64,000 nt of DNA from the IMG/VR virus record IMGVR_UViG_3300012984_000017, positions 1-64,000 of that record, one strand, 5' to 3'. Of this stretch, positions 1 through 7,668 are shown piece by piece (the first letter of the stretch is position 1; the number at the start of each line of letters is the position of its first letter). The position numbers were made by a program, and so were the translations under genes. The notes beneath the pieces are model-generated. The model ran no database searches. It saw only the letters and a program-made list of their open reading frames with translations, and was not told the DNA's origin. This stretch comes from a virus.

Positions 1-249
1 AAGGCCTCGCTCGCGAGCGGACCGAAGTCGGCACCGGCCCCAATCCACGACAGCATGCACGATTACGGTGCGTCGAAGGGCACAGGCCCGACCATGCGGC
101 CGAGCAACCCGGCTCCGGACAGCACGCTCGGTCGTCATGGTTACAGCCCCGACGCGGTCAACAAGGCCATTGCTTCGTCGAACCGCAGCGGGCGGCGTAT
201 CGGCGGCAAGGAAGCAAGTGCAATCCACCGGCTGCTCAAGGGGCGCTAA
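1..249 (+). CDS. Small phage protein, 5' end outside the window
   Basis: The reading frame is open from the first base, so the true start lies upstream. The first internal ATG is at 55 but has no ribosome binding site. The visible 82 residues are Ser/Gly/Pro-rich and end in a basic segment containing SPDAVNKAI and RLLKGR. The stop TAA overlaps the ATG of the next gene (TAATG), which indicates translational coupling. I do not recognise the family. It opens a run of nine small same-strand genes upstream of the terminase. Confidence 0.6.
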   Translation, partial: KASLASGPKSAPAPIHDSMHDYGASKGTGPTMRPSNPAPDSTLGRHGYSPDAVNKAIASSNRSGRRIGGKEASAIHRLLKGR

Positions 250-488
250 TGGCCCAACGATTTCCAAAGCCGACCCACTCGGTCGGCGTTTCCATTTTGG
301 TGCCGCACTCAAAGTTCACGCCGACGCCGACCATGTCCCCGCTCAAGATCGCCTTCTACAAGGGACGCGAGGCCCGGCGGCTCGGGCGTCCGGCGGAGAA
401 CCCGCACAACGAATTGTTAACCCCAAACGAAGGGGCACTTGCGGCGGAGTGGGAGCGGGGCTATAACAGCATGAAGAGGACGCCATGA
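249..488 (+). CDS. Hypothetical protein, 79 aa
   Basis: The ATG overlaps the preceding stop (TAATG) and the stop overlaps the next ATG (ATGA), so the gene sits in a tightly coupled operon. The product is basic, with a central YKGREARRLGRP segment and no membrane segment or signal peptide. No family is recognised. Its position among small genes before the terminase suggests a virion or head-assembly role, which is only inference. Confidence 0.6.
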   Translation: MAQRFPKPTHSVGVSILVPHSKFTPTPTMSPLKIAFYKGREARRLGRPAENPHNELLTPNEGALAAEWERGYNSMKRTP

Positions 489-721
489 AAGACCCACTCG
501 GACACGGCAGCAACGGACGCGGAGCTTTCAAGTCGCCGCGCCATCAGTTCAAGGTCGAGAAGCACATCGCTTTCCACGGCGTCACGGCGGCCGGGCAGAA
601 GGTCACGACCTCGGGCAACATCTGGCAGAAGGTCGGCGGCTCGCGCCGTCGCGCTGTCGCCGAGAAGATCGCCCAGTTTCATCGCGTTGACAATCCCAAC
701 TCGCGTGTGAGGATCAAATGA
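485..721 (+). CDS. Small protein with N-terminal MKDPLGHGSN tag, 78 aa
   Basis: This is the first of four consecutive proteins sharing an N-terminal decapeptide, here MKDPLGHGSN. The rest is basic (for example RRRAVAEKIAQFHR) and does not resemble the other three. The ATG overlaps the preceding stop and the TGA overlaps the next start. The shared N-terminus on unrelated bodies points to a sorting or binding tag rather than an enzymatic domain. Function unknown. Confidence 0.7.
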   Translation: MKDPLGHGSNGRGAFKSPRHQFKVEKHIAFHGVTAAGQKVTTSGNIWQKVGGSRRRAVAEKIAQFHRVDNPNSRVRIK

Positions 722-1008
722 AGGACGCTCTCGGCCACGGCAGCAATGCCCATGACTATGCATTCCATCGCGCGCACAACGCGGGCCTGACCGCGACCGT
801 TGAGCAGCATGCTCGTGCCATGGATAAGTACCCAAGAGGCCCCATGGGGATGCCGCCGGAGCACATCAGAACCTCAACCGAGTACCGGATGGATAAGGCC
901 CATCTTGATCGGGCTGTCTCCGCGCTCCGAGATCACAATGGGTTCATGGTCAAGAATTTCAAGAAAGAGATGAAGACAGATCGCGACGCTCGTCGGGGGT
1001 TCAAATGA
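718..1008 (+). CDS. Small protein with N-terminal MKDALGHGSNAH tag, 96 aa
   Basis: Second tagged protein. After the tag the body is rich in His, Arg and Lys and is probably helical (HLDRAVSALRDH). It is coupled to both neighbours by ATGA overlaps. The tag codons use different synonymous bases from the neighbouring copies, so the peptide rather than the DNA appears conserved. No family is recognised. Confidence 0.7.
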   Translation: MKDALGHGSNAHDYAFHRAHNAGLTATVEQHARAMDKYPRGPMGMPPEHIRTSTEYRMDKAHLDRAVSALRDHNGFMVKNFKKEMKTDRDARRGFK

Positions 1009-1337
1009 AGGACGCGCTCGGTCACGGCTCCAACGCGCACAACACCGGCATCGAGACGTTGCCGCGCAAGCCGAAACCTATTTCGGAGTTGCCGCGTGCT
1101 GCCCTGCTCAAGGCGTATGAGAAGGCGCAGGCGAAGAGCAGCGAGATCAACAGCAAGCTCATCGACATGGGTCACGGCATGGTCAAGGGCAACGAGATCA
1201 TGCAAATGACCGGCCATCCGATCTTCGATGAGTATCGCGCCAATACCGCGCACCTCCGCTCGCTGATCGACGAGCGCGAGGCGCGCAAACGTTACCAAGG
1301 CAACGAACATCCCATCAAGAAATCGAAATGGCTCTGA
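1005..1337 (+). CDS. Small protein with N-terminal MKDALGHGSNAH tag, 110 aa
   Basis: Third tagged protein. The body, about residues 25-110, looks alpha-helical and charged (AALLKAYEKAQAKSSEINSK, then SLIDEREARKRYQ). It starts inside the preceding stop codon (ATGA). It has no signal peptide or membrane segment. A DNA-binding or capsid-internal protein would fit the charge pattern, but this is inference only. Confidence 0.7.
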   Translation: MKDALGHGSNAHNTGIETLPRKPKPISELPRAALLKAYEKAQAKSSEINSKLIDMGHGMVKGNEIMQMTGHPIFDEYRANTAHLRSLIDEREARKRYQGNEHPIKKSKWL

Positions 1338-1338
1338 C

Positions 1339-1788
1339 ATGAAAGACGCACTCGGCCACGGCTCCAACGCCCACAACTCGGGCGTCGCCAAAATCGGCAA
1401 GCTCCCGCTCCATCCCAGCGTGATCAAGACTGTCACCGGCAACCCCGGCGGCTTCTCGGTTCGACCGACGAACGGGCGCATGCCGTCGAACGGCTTTATG
1501 GTTTCGATACCCGGCCACACTCAGATCGTTTCCGAGAAGGCGCTGAGCGGTCCGCAAGGTCACGAGATCATCTCGCAATACGCCAACGCGCACGCCGACG
1601 TGTTGCGTGATCCACGCGCGCACATCGGCGGCTGGACTGACAAGGAAACCGGCAAAACATACCTCGACGTATCCCACAACATCAAGAGCAAGCGCGAGGC
1701 CGTCACCACCGGCCGCAAGCACAACCAAATCGCCATCTGGGATGTCAAGCATGGAAAAGAAATCCGGACAGGCGGCACGGGGGAATAA
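1339..1788 (+). CDS. Protein with N-terminal MKDALGHGSNAH tag, 149 aa
   Basis: Fourth and longest tagged protein, starting one base after the preceding stop. After the tag the body appears to be a compact domain with two glycine-rich parts (TGNPGGFSVRP near residue 34 and GGWTDKETGKTYLDVSH near 97) that look like beta strands. No enzyme motif is recognised. Being the last tagged gene, it may be a fuller domain attached to the same targeting peptide. Confidence 0.7.
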   Translation: MKDALGHGSNAHNSGVAKIGKLPLHPSVIKTVTGNPGGFSVRPTNGRMPSNGFMVSIPGHTQIVSEKALSGPQGHEIISQYANAHADVLRDPRAHIGGWTDKETGKTYLDVSHNIKSKREAVTTGRKHNQIAIWDVKHGKEIRTGGTGE

Positions 1789-1791
1789 CCG

Positions 1792-1989
1792 ATGGCAAAC
1801 CCGATCACTGTTGACAACGACGACGCGGCGCGAGCGCTGGCCAATGGCCATCCTAAAAGCCAGCGTGCGCCCCTTCGCGACCCTGCTCCGGTCCTTCCGG
1901 GCAGCCCGGGCACGGGAGCGGCTCCGGGAGCGAACGGACCGCCTACGACAGGCCCGATGGGGCCGACATCCCCGATAAGCGCGTGCTGA
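1792..1989 (+). CDS. Pro/Gly-rich small protein, 65 aa
   Basis: The gene starts three bases after the preceding stop. Residues 1-25 are ordinary. The rest is a low-complexity Pro/Gly/Ala tail (repeats such as GPPTTGPMGPT), likely disordered. No family is recognised. The absence of stops and the operon spacing support it, but low complexity in a GC-rich genome leaves some doubt. Confidence 0.5.
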   Translation: MANPITVDNDDAARALANGHPKSQRAPLRDPAPVLPGSPGTGAAPGANGPPTTGPMGPTSPISAC

Positions 1990-2007
1990 GAACATGCTAG
2001 TTGTTTG

Positions 2008-2038
2008 TCGCCGTCAAGCCTAGTAAGCTTGGCGGCGA
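2008..2038 (+). promoter_or_regulatory. Inverted repeat in the gap before the 2069 gene
   Basis: Two 12-base arms (TCGCCGTCAAGC and GCTTGGCGGCGA, one G-U pair) flank a 7-base loop. No T-run follows, so an intrinsic terminator is unlikely; an operator or mRNA 5' stem-loop is more plausible. The sequence GCTAGTTGTTT lies just upstream, and related GCTAGT strings recur in other gaps. Confidence 0.5.
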
Positions 2039-2068
2039 AATCACATCTGCGCACGCGAGGACCTCATC

Positions 2069-2413
2069 ATGGCGTATCAGACGAACGGCGGCACTGCGGC
2101 CCCTGCCAAGCAAGGCATGAAGGACCTGACCAACACCAACATTGCGCGCGATGGCGCTGCAAAGCGGCCCCAGACGAAATTCCCGACCACGTATGGCATG
2201 CGCGACCGCACCGCTGAGATGGCGGGCGTGAGCCCGGCCAATCCCGGCGTCGGCCCCGACGCGGACCCGGCGAACCCGCTGAGCCCGTCGCCGAAGCTCA
2301 AGAAGTTTCCGGACGCGCCCGCGAAGTGGGGCATGAAGGACGCCAACGGCCAGTCGGTCAACGGCAACCTCGGCCATGCTGTGCTCACCGAGGCGTCGAA
2401 CCTCGGCCGCTAA
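2069..2413 (+). CDS. Hypothetical protein with duplicated GMKD segment, 114 aa
   Basis: The start is preceded by AGGAC at suitable spacing. The protein holds two similar stretches, APAKQGMKDLTNTN near residue 11 and APAKWGMKDANGQS near residue 84, separated by a Pro-rich linker. GMK also occurs in the next gene. The recurring MKD resembles the tag of the upstream genes, although here it is internal. Likely disordered; function unknown. Confidence 0.6.
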   Translation: MAYQTNGGTAAPAKQGMKDLTNTNIARDGAAKRPQTKFPTTYGMRDRTAEMAGVSPANPGVGPDADPANPLSPSPKLKKFPDAPAKWGMKDANGQSVNGNLGHAVLTEASNLGR

Positions 2414-2431
2414 CCCCGAAGGATTTGACCA

Positions 2432-2752
2432 ATGACCGACCCAATTGACGCTCAAGCTGCGGGCTCCGACGCCCTCATCGGTTCCAAGCAGAAGGCCAAG
2501 AACGGCTACGGCCAGAACGGCTATCAGGGACCGTCGAGCGACCTTCCCGGCCAGAGCACGCGCATGGACCGCGACTATGGTCTCCCGGCTGACCCGAGTG
2601 CTGATGCTGGCGACTGGCAGACCCGCAAGGTCGATCAGACGCCGATCACGACGCACCCCGGCATGAAGGCGCGCGACAACAAGATCAGTTTCCCGACGAA
2701 CAACGTCAGGGCCGCAACCAAGCGCGCCATGGGCGGCAACTATCAGAGGTGA
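2432..2752 (+). CDS. Hypothetical protein, 106 aa
   Basis: A clear AAGGA binding site precedes the ATG by eight bases. The product is polar, rich in Gly, Asp, Gln and Asn, with no hydrophobic core, and is probably disordered. It contains HPGMKARDNK near residue 74, echoing the GMKD segments of the preceding gene. No family is recognised. Confidence 0.6.
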   Translation: MTDPIDAQAAGSDALIGSKQKAKNGYGQNGYQGPSSDLPGQSTRMDRDYGLPADPSADAGDWQTRKVDQTPITTHPGMKARDNKISFPTNNVRAATKRAMGGNYQR

Positions 2753-2755
2753 ACC

Positions 2756-3133
2756 ATGAAGCTCGCATCGCTGTCCCTCGTTGCGCTGCTCGCCGTCGCT
2801 CCCGCCTTCGCCAAGACCCCGCCCAAGTCGGCGGAGAAACCGGCGGAGGTTACGTGCTTCTCATACGAGAACGTCACCAAGTCACTCGAAGACAAGGTCG
2901 GCAAACAAGGCATCGCTCTCAAGAAAGTCGAAGGCGACGAGGCCAAGAATTTCGCCAAGAACTATATGGGCGCGGATTTCAAGTTGCCCGAGGACACTAC
3001 GTTCATGTTCTATCGAATGACGGACAAGAGCCCGATGATCTTGGTCGTGCGTTTCGTCAAGGGCTGCGCGATGAACTACGGCGCGCTTCCGGCCCGGGCC
3101 TACCCGTCCATTCTCGAAGACGGATCACTCTGA
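2756..3133 (+). CDS. Small exported protein with signal peptide, 125 aa
   Basis: Residues 1-19 form a classic Sec signal peptide: a lysine, a hydrophobic core, then PAFA before a probable cleavage site. The mature part is about 106 residues, basic and acidic in turn, with two cysteines that could form a periplasmic disulfide. The gene begins three bases after the preceding stop. No family is recognised. An exported protein just before the terminase is unusual; it could act in the host envelope. Confidence 0.7.
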   Translation: MKLASLSLVALLAVAPAFAKTPPKSAEKPAEVTCFSYENVTKSLEDKVGKQGIALKKVEGDEAKNFAKNYMGADFKLPEDTTFMFYRMTDKSPMILVVRFVKGCAMNYGALPARAYPSILEDGSL

Positions 3134-3152
3134 CGACCGAATGATACGCGAA

Positions 3153-3177
3153 CGCGCATAATCTGAGATTATGCGCG
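3153..3177 (+). promoter_or_regulatory. Perfect 11-bp palindrome upstream of the small terminase
   Basis: Arms CGCGCATAATC and GATTATGCGCG flank the three bases TGA. No T-run follows. It lies about 75 bases before the probable small terminase start, in one of the few gaps of this arm. Candidate roles are a terminase recognition site or an operator; neither is proven. Confidence 0.65.
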
Positions 3178-3194
3178 AACCCGTATAGGACGAG

Positions 3195-3210
3195 GCGCGC
3201 ATGTGCGCGC
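3195..3210 (+). promoter_or_regulatory. Second perfect palindrome, GCGCGCA-TG-TGCGCGC
   Basis: This 16-base perfect palindrome lies 18 bases after the palindrome at 3153-3177, in the same gap. Alternating GC is more prone to chance in a GC-rich genome, so it carries less weight than its neighbour. Together they make a compact protein-binding or packaging region plausible. Confidence 0.45.
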
Positions 3211-3249
3211 TCCATCGCTTGTGCGGTGAATACTGAGAGGAACCACCGC

Positions 3250-4047
3250 ATGAGCGGCGATGCAGAACTCGATGAGATGCTCGGCCCCGACCCGGTTGCT
3301 GAGCCCGAAGAAAACCTAGTTGATGGTGCCGTCCCGATCAAGCCCAGTCTGGCCCTCCTAGAGCGCTCGCGATCTTACCCTGTCAATCGCGCGGCCCGCA
3401 AGAACACTCCCGAACGCCTCAACCGTGCCCTGAGCTACGCGACCGAAATGCCGGTCGGCGCTGATGTCGCGCGTCGGCTCGGCATCAGCTACACGACGTT
3501 GAAGTATTGGCTCCAGAAATCATTCGAAGGCGCACCGGGAGATGGCTTCGACATCGTCATGGGCGAGGACGACGAGAACGGCACCGATGACAACACCGTG
3601 CGCTTTCACGAAGCGTGGGATATTGCTATGGAGGCGGGCGTCCAGAAAGTCGAGGCTGCCACGATCAAGCGCGCGACCGGCTACGACGAGACACTGACGT
3701 ATCAGGGACGAGTGCAATACAGGTACGACCCGAAAAAGCTCGCGGATGCACGCGATCTCGGTTTACCCGAGCTTGTCCCGGATAACTATCTCACCGACGA
3801 GTTCGGCGCTCCCGTTCCGGAGACGGTCTACAAGATGGACCCGGACCTCGCGATGTTCATCCTCAAGACCCGCATGTCGAAGACCTACGGCAACAAGGCC
3901 AGCGTCGATGTCAACGTGCGCGGCGGCGTGCTCGTGGTCCCGATGCGAACGGTCGCGGCTGCCGACCTCAACGAGATCGAAAGCAACTACCGCAAGACCG
4001 GGCGTCCGACCGTGACATTCGAAGAGGGCGGCGACGACGATGTTTGA
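3250..4047 (+). CDS. terS: Terminase small subunit
   Basis: The predicted 265-residue product carries a helix-turn-helix near residues 69-90 (VARRLGISYTTLKYWLQ), the DNA-recognition element expected of a small terminase, and ends in an acidic tail. It immediately precedes, and overlaps by 8 bases, the large terminase, the usual order. I chose ATG 3250 because GAGAGG lies nine bases upstream; a GTG at 3226 in the same frame is less likely. It would select phage DNA for packaging, perhaps at the palindromes just upstream. Confidence 0.85.
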   Translation: MSGDAELDEMLGPDPVAEPEENLVDGAVPIKPSLALLERSRSYPVNRAARKNTPERLNRALSYATEMPVGADVARRLGISYTTLKYWLQKSFEGAPGDGFDIVMGEDDENGTDDNTVRFHEAWDIAMEAGVQKVEAATIKRATGYDETLTYQGRVQYRYDPKKLADARDLGLPELVPDNYLTDEFGAPVPETVYKMDPDLAMFILKTRMSKTYGNKASVDVNVRGGVLVVPMRTVAAADLNEIESNYRKTGRPTVTFEEGGDDDV

Positions 4048-5635
4048 GCTTACCGGATCAGTCGAGACTTTCAAGTCGATCAACGGCGAGTACGTCCCGT
4101 ATGTGCGGGACGCTAACGGCGTGTTGAAGCAAGTCGCTTGGGCTCCCCAACCCGGCTCGCAGACGTTCTTTCTCGCTGACCCGACTGTCGAGGTTCTCTA
4201 CGAGGGTACGCGCGGCCCGGGCAAGACCGACGCGCTCATCATGGATTTCTGTCAAGAGATCGGCAAGGGCCACGGCGCGGAATGGAAAGGCATCCTCTTT
4301 CGTCAGACCCATCCGCAGTTGCGCGACATCATCGAGAAGTCGAAGAAATGGATCAAGCGCATCTGGCCCGATGCGATTTACAACGAAGTGAAGACGATGT
4401 GGGAGTGGCCCACGGGCGAGCGTCTCTACTTCGCGCACTTCAACGTTCGCAGCGACTATGACAACTATCACGGCCACGCCTATCCGTGGATTGGCTGGGA
4501 AGAGTTGACCAACTGGCCGAACCCAGATTGCTACAAGAGCATGTTTTCGTGCTCGCGTTCGACGATCAAGGGCATGCCGCGCAAAATCCGCGCGACGACG
4601 AACCCCTATGGCGTCGGCCACAACTGGGTCAAAGCGCGCTGGCGGCTGCCGATCAATGGCGAGATGGGGCCGAACGGCACGCGTCCGTGCGTCGGCCCGC
4701 TCATCATCGGAGACATAGACGCCGAGGGCAACAAAGAGCCGCCGCGTCGCGCCATCCACGGATATCTCGATGAGAACCAACTGCTCTTGCACGCCGACCC
4801 CGAGTACAAGGGCCGTATCGCCGCCGCCGCGCGCAACGCGTCGGAAAAAGCAGCGTGGCTCGATGGGTCATGGGACATCGTCGCGGGCGGCATGTTCGAC
4901 GATATTTGGTACGAGTATCGCGACACGATTGTCATGGAGCCGTTCGACATCCCGCCGGGCTGGAAAATCTATCGCGCCTACGACCACGGCTCGTCGAAGC
5001 CGTTCTCGGTCGGCTGGTACGCGGTCAGCGACGGCACCGATCTCAAGCTCCGCGACGGTCGCGTGCGCTCGACCCTGCGCGGCGACAAGTTTCGTTTCAA
5101 GGAATGGTACGGCTGGCGCGGCGTGTCGAACGAAGGCTCGCGCATGCTCGTCGCCGATATCTCGAAGGGCATCATCGAGCGCGAGATCAAGTGGGGCCTG
5201 CGCGCGGCCGATGCATCGTGGACGCGCGTCAGCCGAGGCCCGGCCGACAGTTCGATCTTCGACGACAACACGAACGGCAGCGACGTGTCTATCGCGACCG
5301 ACTTCGAGAAGCCGGTCACGATCAACGGCGTGAAGCATCGCGGCATCTTTTGGGAGCGGGCGGACAAAGGCCCCGGCTCGCGTGAGCAGGGATGGGAGCA
5401 AATCCGCAAGGCCCTCAAGGCGACCAAGCGGCCCCCGGGCGGCTTCCGGGAAATCCCCGGCCTGTTCATCTCCACCGAATGTCCCCAATGGCTTCGTTGC
5501 GTCCCCGTGCTCCCCCGTGACGAGTTGAAGATCGACGATGTGGACGACGAGAGCGAAGACCATAACGGCGACGAGACCCGATATATGCTCCGCTTCGAGG
5601 TTCGGACTATGAAGTCCGGACGCACAGGCGCTTAA
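4040..5635 (+). CDS. terL: Terminase large subunit
   Basis: The 531-residue protein is the ATP-driven packaging motor and nuclease. The Walker A motif is at residues 54-63 (YEGTRGPGKT) and Walker B around 150-159 (WIGWEELTNW). A TTNPYGVGHNW segment near 186-196 is typical of the ATPase coupling region. The C-terminal RNase H-like nuclease begins near residue 310, with AYDHGSSKPFSVGW supplying the first metal-binding aspartate. Length and order are normal for siphoviruses. The start overlaps the terS stop. Confidence 0.95.
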   Translation: MFELTGSVETFKSINGEYVPYVRDANGVLKQVAWAPQPGSQTFFLADPTVEVLYEGTRGPGKTDALIMDFCQEIGKGHGAEWKGILFRQTHPQLRDIIEKSKKWIKRIWPDAIYNEVKTMWEWPTGERLYFAHFNVRSDYDNYHGHAYPWIGWEELTNWPNPDCYKSMFSCSRSTIKGMPRKIRATTNPYGVGHNWVKARWRLPINGEMGPNGTRPCVGPLIIGDIDAEGNKEPPRRAIHGYLDENQLLLHADPEYKGRIAAAARNASEKAAWLDGSWDIVAGGMFDDIWYEYRDTIVMEPFDIPPGWKIYRAYDHGSSKPFSVGWYAVSDGTDLKLRDGRVRSTLRGDKFRFKEWYGWRGVSNEGSRMLVADISKGIIEREIKWGLRAADASWTRVSRGPADSSIFDDNTNGSDVSIATDFEKPVTINGVKHRGIFWERADKGPGSREQGWEQIRKALKATKRPPGGFREIPGLFISTECPQWLRCVPVLPRDELKIDDVDDESEDHNGDETRYMLRFEVRTMKSGRTGA

Positions 5636-5650
5636 TTCTGTCAAGGGCTA

Positions 5651-5679
5651 TTTACAAACAGGGTTAACGGTGCTAGACC
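5651..5679 (+). promoter_or_regulatory. Candidate promoter for the portal gene
   Basis: TTTACA, a 17-base spacer and TAGACC lie 26 bases before the portal ATG. The spacer contains GGTTAACGG, a string also found inside the candidate promoter at 36178. The position after the terminase and before the portal is a natural start of a late transcript. Seen by eye only. Confidence 0.4.
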
Positions 5680-5704
5680 GCACCGCCCCCAGATAGGATC
5701 AACC

Positions 5705-7420
5705 ATGGCACTCCCGGACAAGCATCCCGAATACGTCGAGCGGCTCGGCGAATGGATACAGATGAGCGACACCTACGCGGGCGAGCGCGCGGTGAAGTCG
5801 AAGCGGCTCGATTATCTCCCGGCGACCGAGGGCATGGTGCAGGATGGGATGACGACGCCGACCTCCCCCGGCTGGAAAGACTACGAGGCGTATCTGTTGC
5901 GCGCCTACTACCATGACGTGGTCAAGGATGCCGTCAAAGCCATGGTCGGCATCATGCACAACAAGCCCGCCGAGATCGTGCTGCCGAAGAAACTCGAAGA
6001 CATGATGACGAAGGCGACCGTGCAGGGCGAAGGCTTGCAAGCGTTGCTCCGCAGGATCAACGTCGCGCAACTCGTCTACGGACGCTGCGGCCTGCTTGTC
6101 GATACGCCGCAGGGCGTCGATGCCGACAAGGCAACTCCCTACATTTCGTTCTACAATCCCGAGCGCATCATCAACTGGGACGCCGGGAAGCTAGACGAAG
6201 GCATGCAAGAGCTTGAACTCGTCGTGCTCGATGAGAGCGGCTATCGGCGCGAGGGCTTCACGTGGAAGACCGAGCGCAAGTACCGCGTCCTGACCCGTGG
6301 CGGACAGGCGGAGCTTGACAGCGGATGGGAGCGTCCGCCCCCGGGCGCGCCGTTCGGCGTCGCTGTGAAAGTCAACGACACGAACATGCCGCAACTCACG
6401 GATTTCATCTATCCCAGCATCGCGGGTAAGACGCTCGACGAAATTCCGTTCGTCTTCATCGGCGCGAACGATCTCGTGCCCGAGCCCGAGATTTCGCCGT
6501 TGCTCGGCTTGTCGAACCTGTCGCTCGCGATCTATCGCGGCGAAGCCGACTACCGGCAGACGCTCTATTTGCAAGGCCAGAACACCCTCGTCATCATCGG
6601 CGGCAACGTCGATGAAGCCGCGCCCAACACTCTGCGCGTCGGCAACAAGGGCGTGATCGACCTCCGCATCGGCGGCGACGCGAAGTACATCGGCGTTTCG
6701 GCCGCCGGTCTCGGCGAGATGCGTCAATCGCTGGAGAACGACAAGATGCGCGCGGCCCAAGAGGGCAACGCGTTTTTGGATGTCGGCACTGACACGGGCC
6801 AGAGCGGCGAGGCGCTCCGCATTCGACTGGCGGCGCGCACGACCACGATCTCGTCCGTGGCGAAGGCCGCCGGAGCCGGACTTGAGCGAGCGCTCAAGTA
6901 CGCGGCCGAGTGGGTTGGAGAAGACCCGGATGAAGTCAGCGTCAAACCGACGACCGACTTCGCCGATCAGACTGTCGCTGGCGCTGCTCTGCTTGCCTTC
7001 ATGCAAGCGAAACAACTGGGCCTGCCCCTGTCTCTTCGTTCTATGCACCGCATGATGAAGCTTAACGACATGACGGAGATGGATTTTGAAGAAGAGAACG
7101 CACAGATCGAAGAGGAAGCCGCATCGATGCTCGGCACGATGGTTGGGCCGTTCCAACAGTCTGTCACCGATGATACATTCTTGGATGAGGGAAACGACCC
7201 TATCTCTGATCCGGCTGCGGGCACGCCCGGAGCCACTGCATCTCCCGCCGGTACTGCACCTCCGGCTGGGCCTGCATCGACTGCGCCTCCCAATTCGAAC
7301 GTTCCGATCAAACCGAACAGTCAAAGTCCAAAGGGCCATACGCGTGGGTCACCTGTTCCGTTGAAGCGGAAGGTCGGCAAGAAGGGCGCGTCGGCCGGGA
7401 AGACCAAAGGCGGCGCATGA
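5705..7420 (+). CDS. Portal protein (DUF4055-like)
   Basis: The 571-residue protein follows the terminase, as portals do. The N-terminal half resembles the DUF4055 portal-type family, with helical segments such as LLRAYYHDVVKDAVKAMVG and a GMMHNKP-like strand (here GIMHNKPAEIV) near residue 80. The C-terminal 70 residues are a Pro/Ala/Thr-rich tail ending in a lysine-rich stretch. It would form the dodecameric ring at the capsid vertex. The stop overlaps the next ATG. Confidence 0.85.
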   Translation: MALPDKHPEYVERLGEWIQMSDTYAGERAVKSKRLDYLPATEGMVQDGMTTPTSPGWKDYEAYLLRAYYHDVVKDAVKAMVGIMHNKPAEIVLPKKLEDMMTKATVQGEGLQALLRRINVAQLVYGRCGLLVDTPQGVDADKATPYISFYNPERIINWDAGKLDEGMQELELVVLDESGYRREGFTWKTERKYRVLTRGGQAELDSGWERPPPGAPFGVAVKVNDTNMPQLTDFIYPSIAGKTLDEIPFVFIGANDLVPEPEISPLLGLSNLSLAIYRGEADYRQTLYLQGQNTLVIIGGNVDEAAPNTLRVGNKGVIDLRIGGDAKYIGVSAAGLGEMRQSLENDKMRAAQEGNAFLDVGTDTGQSGEALRIRLAARTTTISSVAKAAGAGLERALKYAAEWVGEDPDEVSVKPTTDFADQTVAGAALLAFMQAKQLGLPLSLRSMHRMMKLNDMTEMDFEEENAQIEEEAASMLGTMVGPFQQSVTDDTFLDEGNDPISDPAAGTPGATASPAGTAPPAGPASTAPPNSNVPIKPNSQSPKGHTRGSPVPLKRKVGKKGASAGKTKGGA

Positions 7421-7668
7421 GTGATCCGGCCGGAGCGCACATCGTAAAGACCTTTCACGAGGCCATCGACATCCTTGATGGTTGCGAACCGCAAATTCGC
7501 GACCTCATCGAGACGAACCTGATGGACGTGGCGGGTATCAACAGGACAAAGGTCAGCGACGCCATGCTGACCCGAGACGAGTTGACGAAGAAAATCGTTG
7601 CGCTCCGCCATCATCACATCAAGGCGGCGTTTCGCCATTTGAGAGAGCACCTGCCCAGTGACATATAA
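7417..7668 (+). CDS. Hypothetical protein, 83 aa
   Basis: It is coupled to the portal gene by an ATGA overlap. The product is mostly alpha-helical by inspection, with an amphipathic helix near residues 50-80 (ELTKKIVALRHHHIKAAFRH). It has no signal or membrane segment. Placement between portal and head genes suggests a small head-assembly protein. The family is not recognised. Confidence 0.7.
   Translation: MSDPAGAHIVKTFHEAIDILDGCEPQIRDLIETNLMDVAGINRTKVSDAMLTRDELTKKIVALRHHHIKAAFRHLREHLPSDI

Larger units (their letters stand above)
485..1374 (+). repeat. Four dispersed copies of a tag-coding sequence
   Basis: The copies start at 485, 718, 1005 and 1339, each at the start codon of a separate gene and each about 36 bp. 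They encode MKD(P/A)LGHGSN(G/A)(R/H). Differences between copies fall mostly at third codon positions, which indicates selection on the peptide. They are not CRISPR repeats: they are in frame, start with ATG and are separated by whole genes. Confidence 0.85.

Noticed and set aside
485-1374. Possible CRISPR-like repeat array
   Set aside because: Repeats start with ATG, are in frame and are spaced by whole genes of different length; no Cas genes are present.
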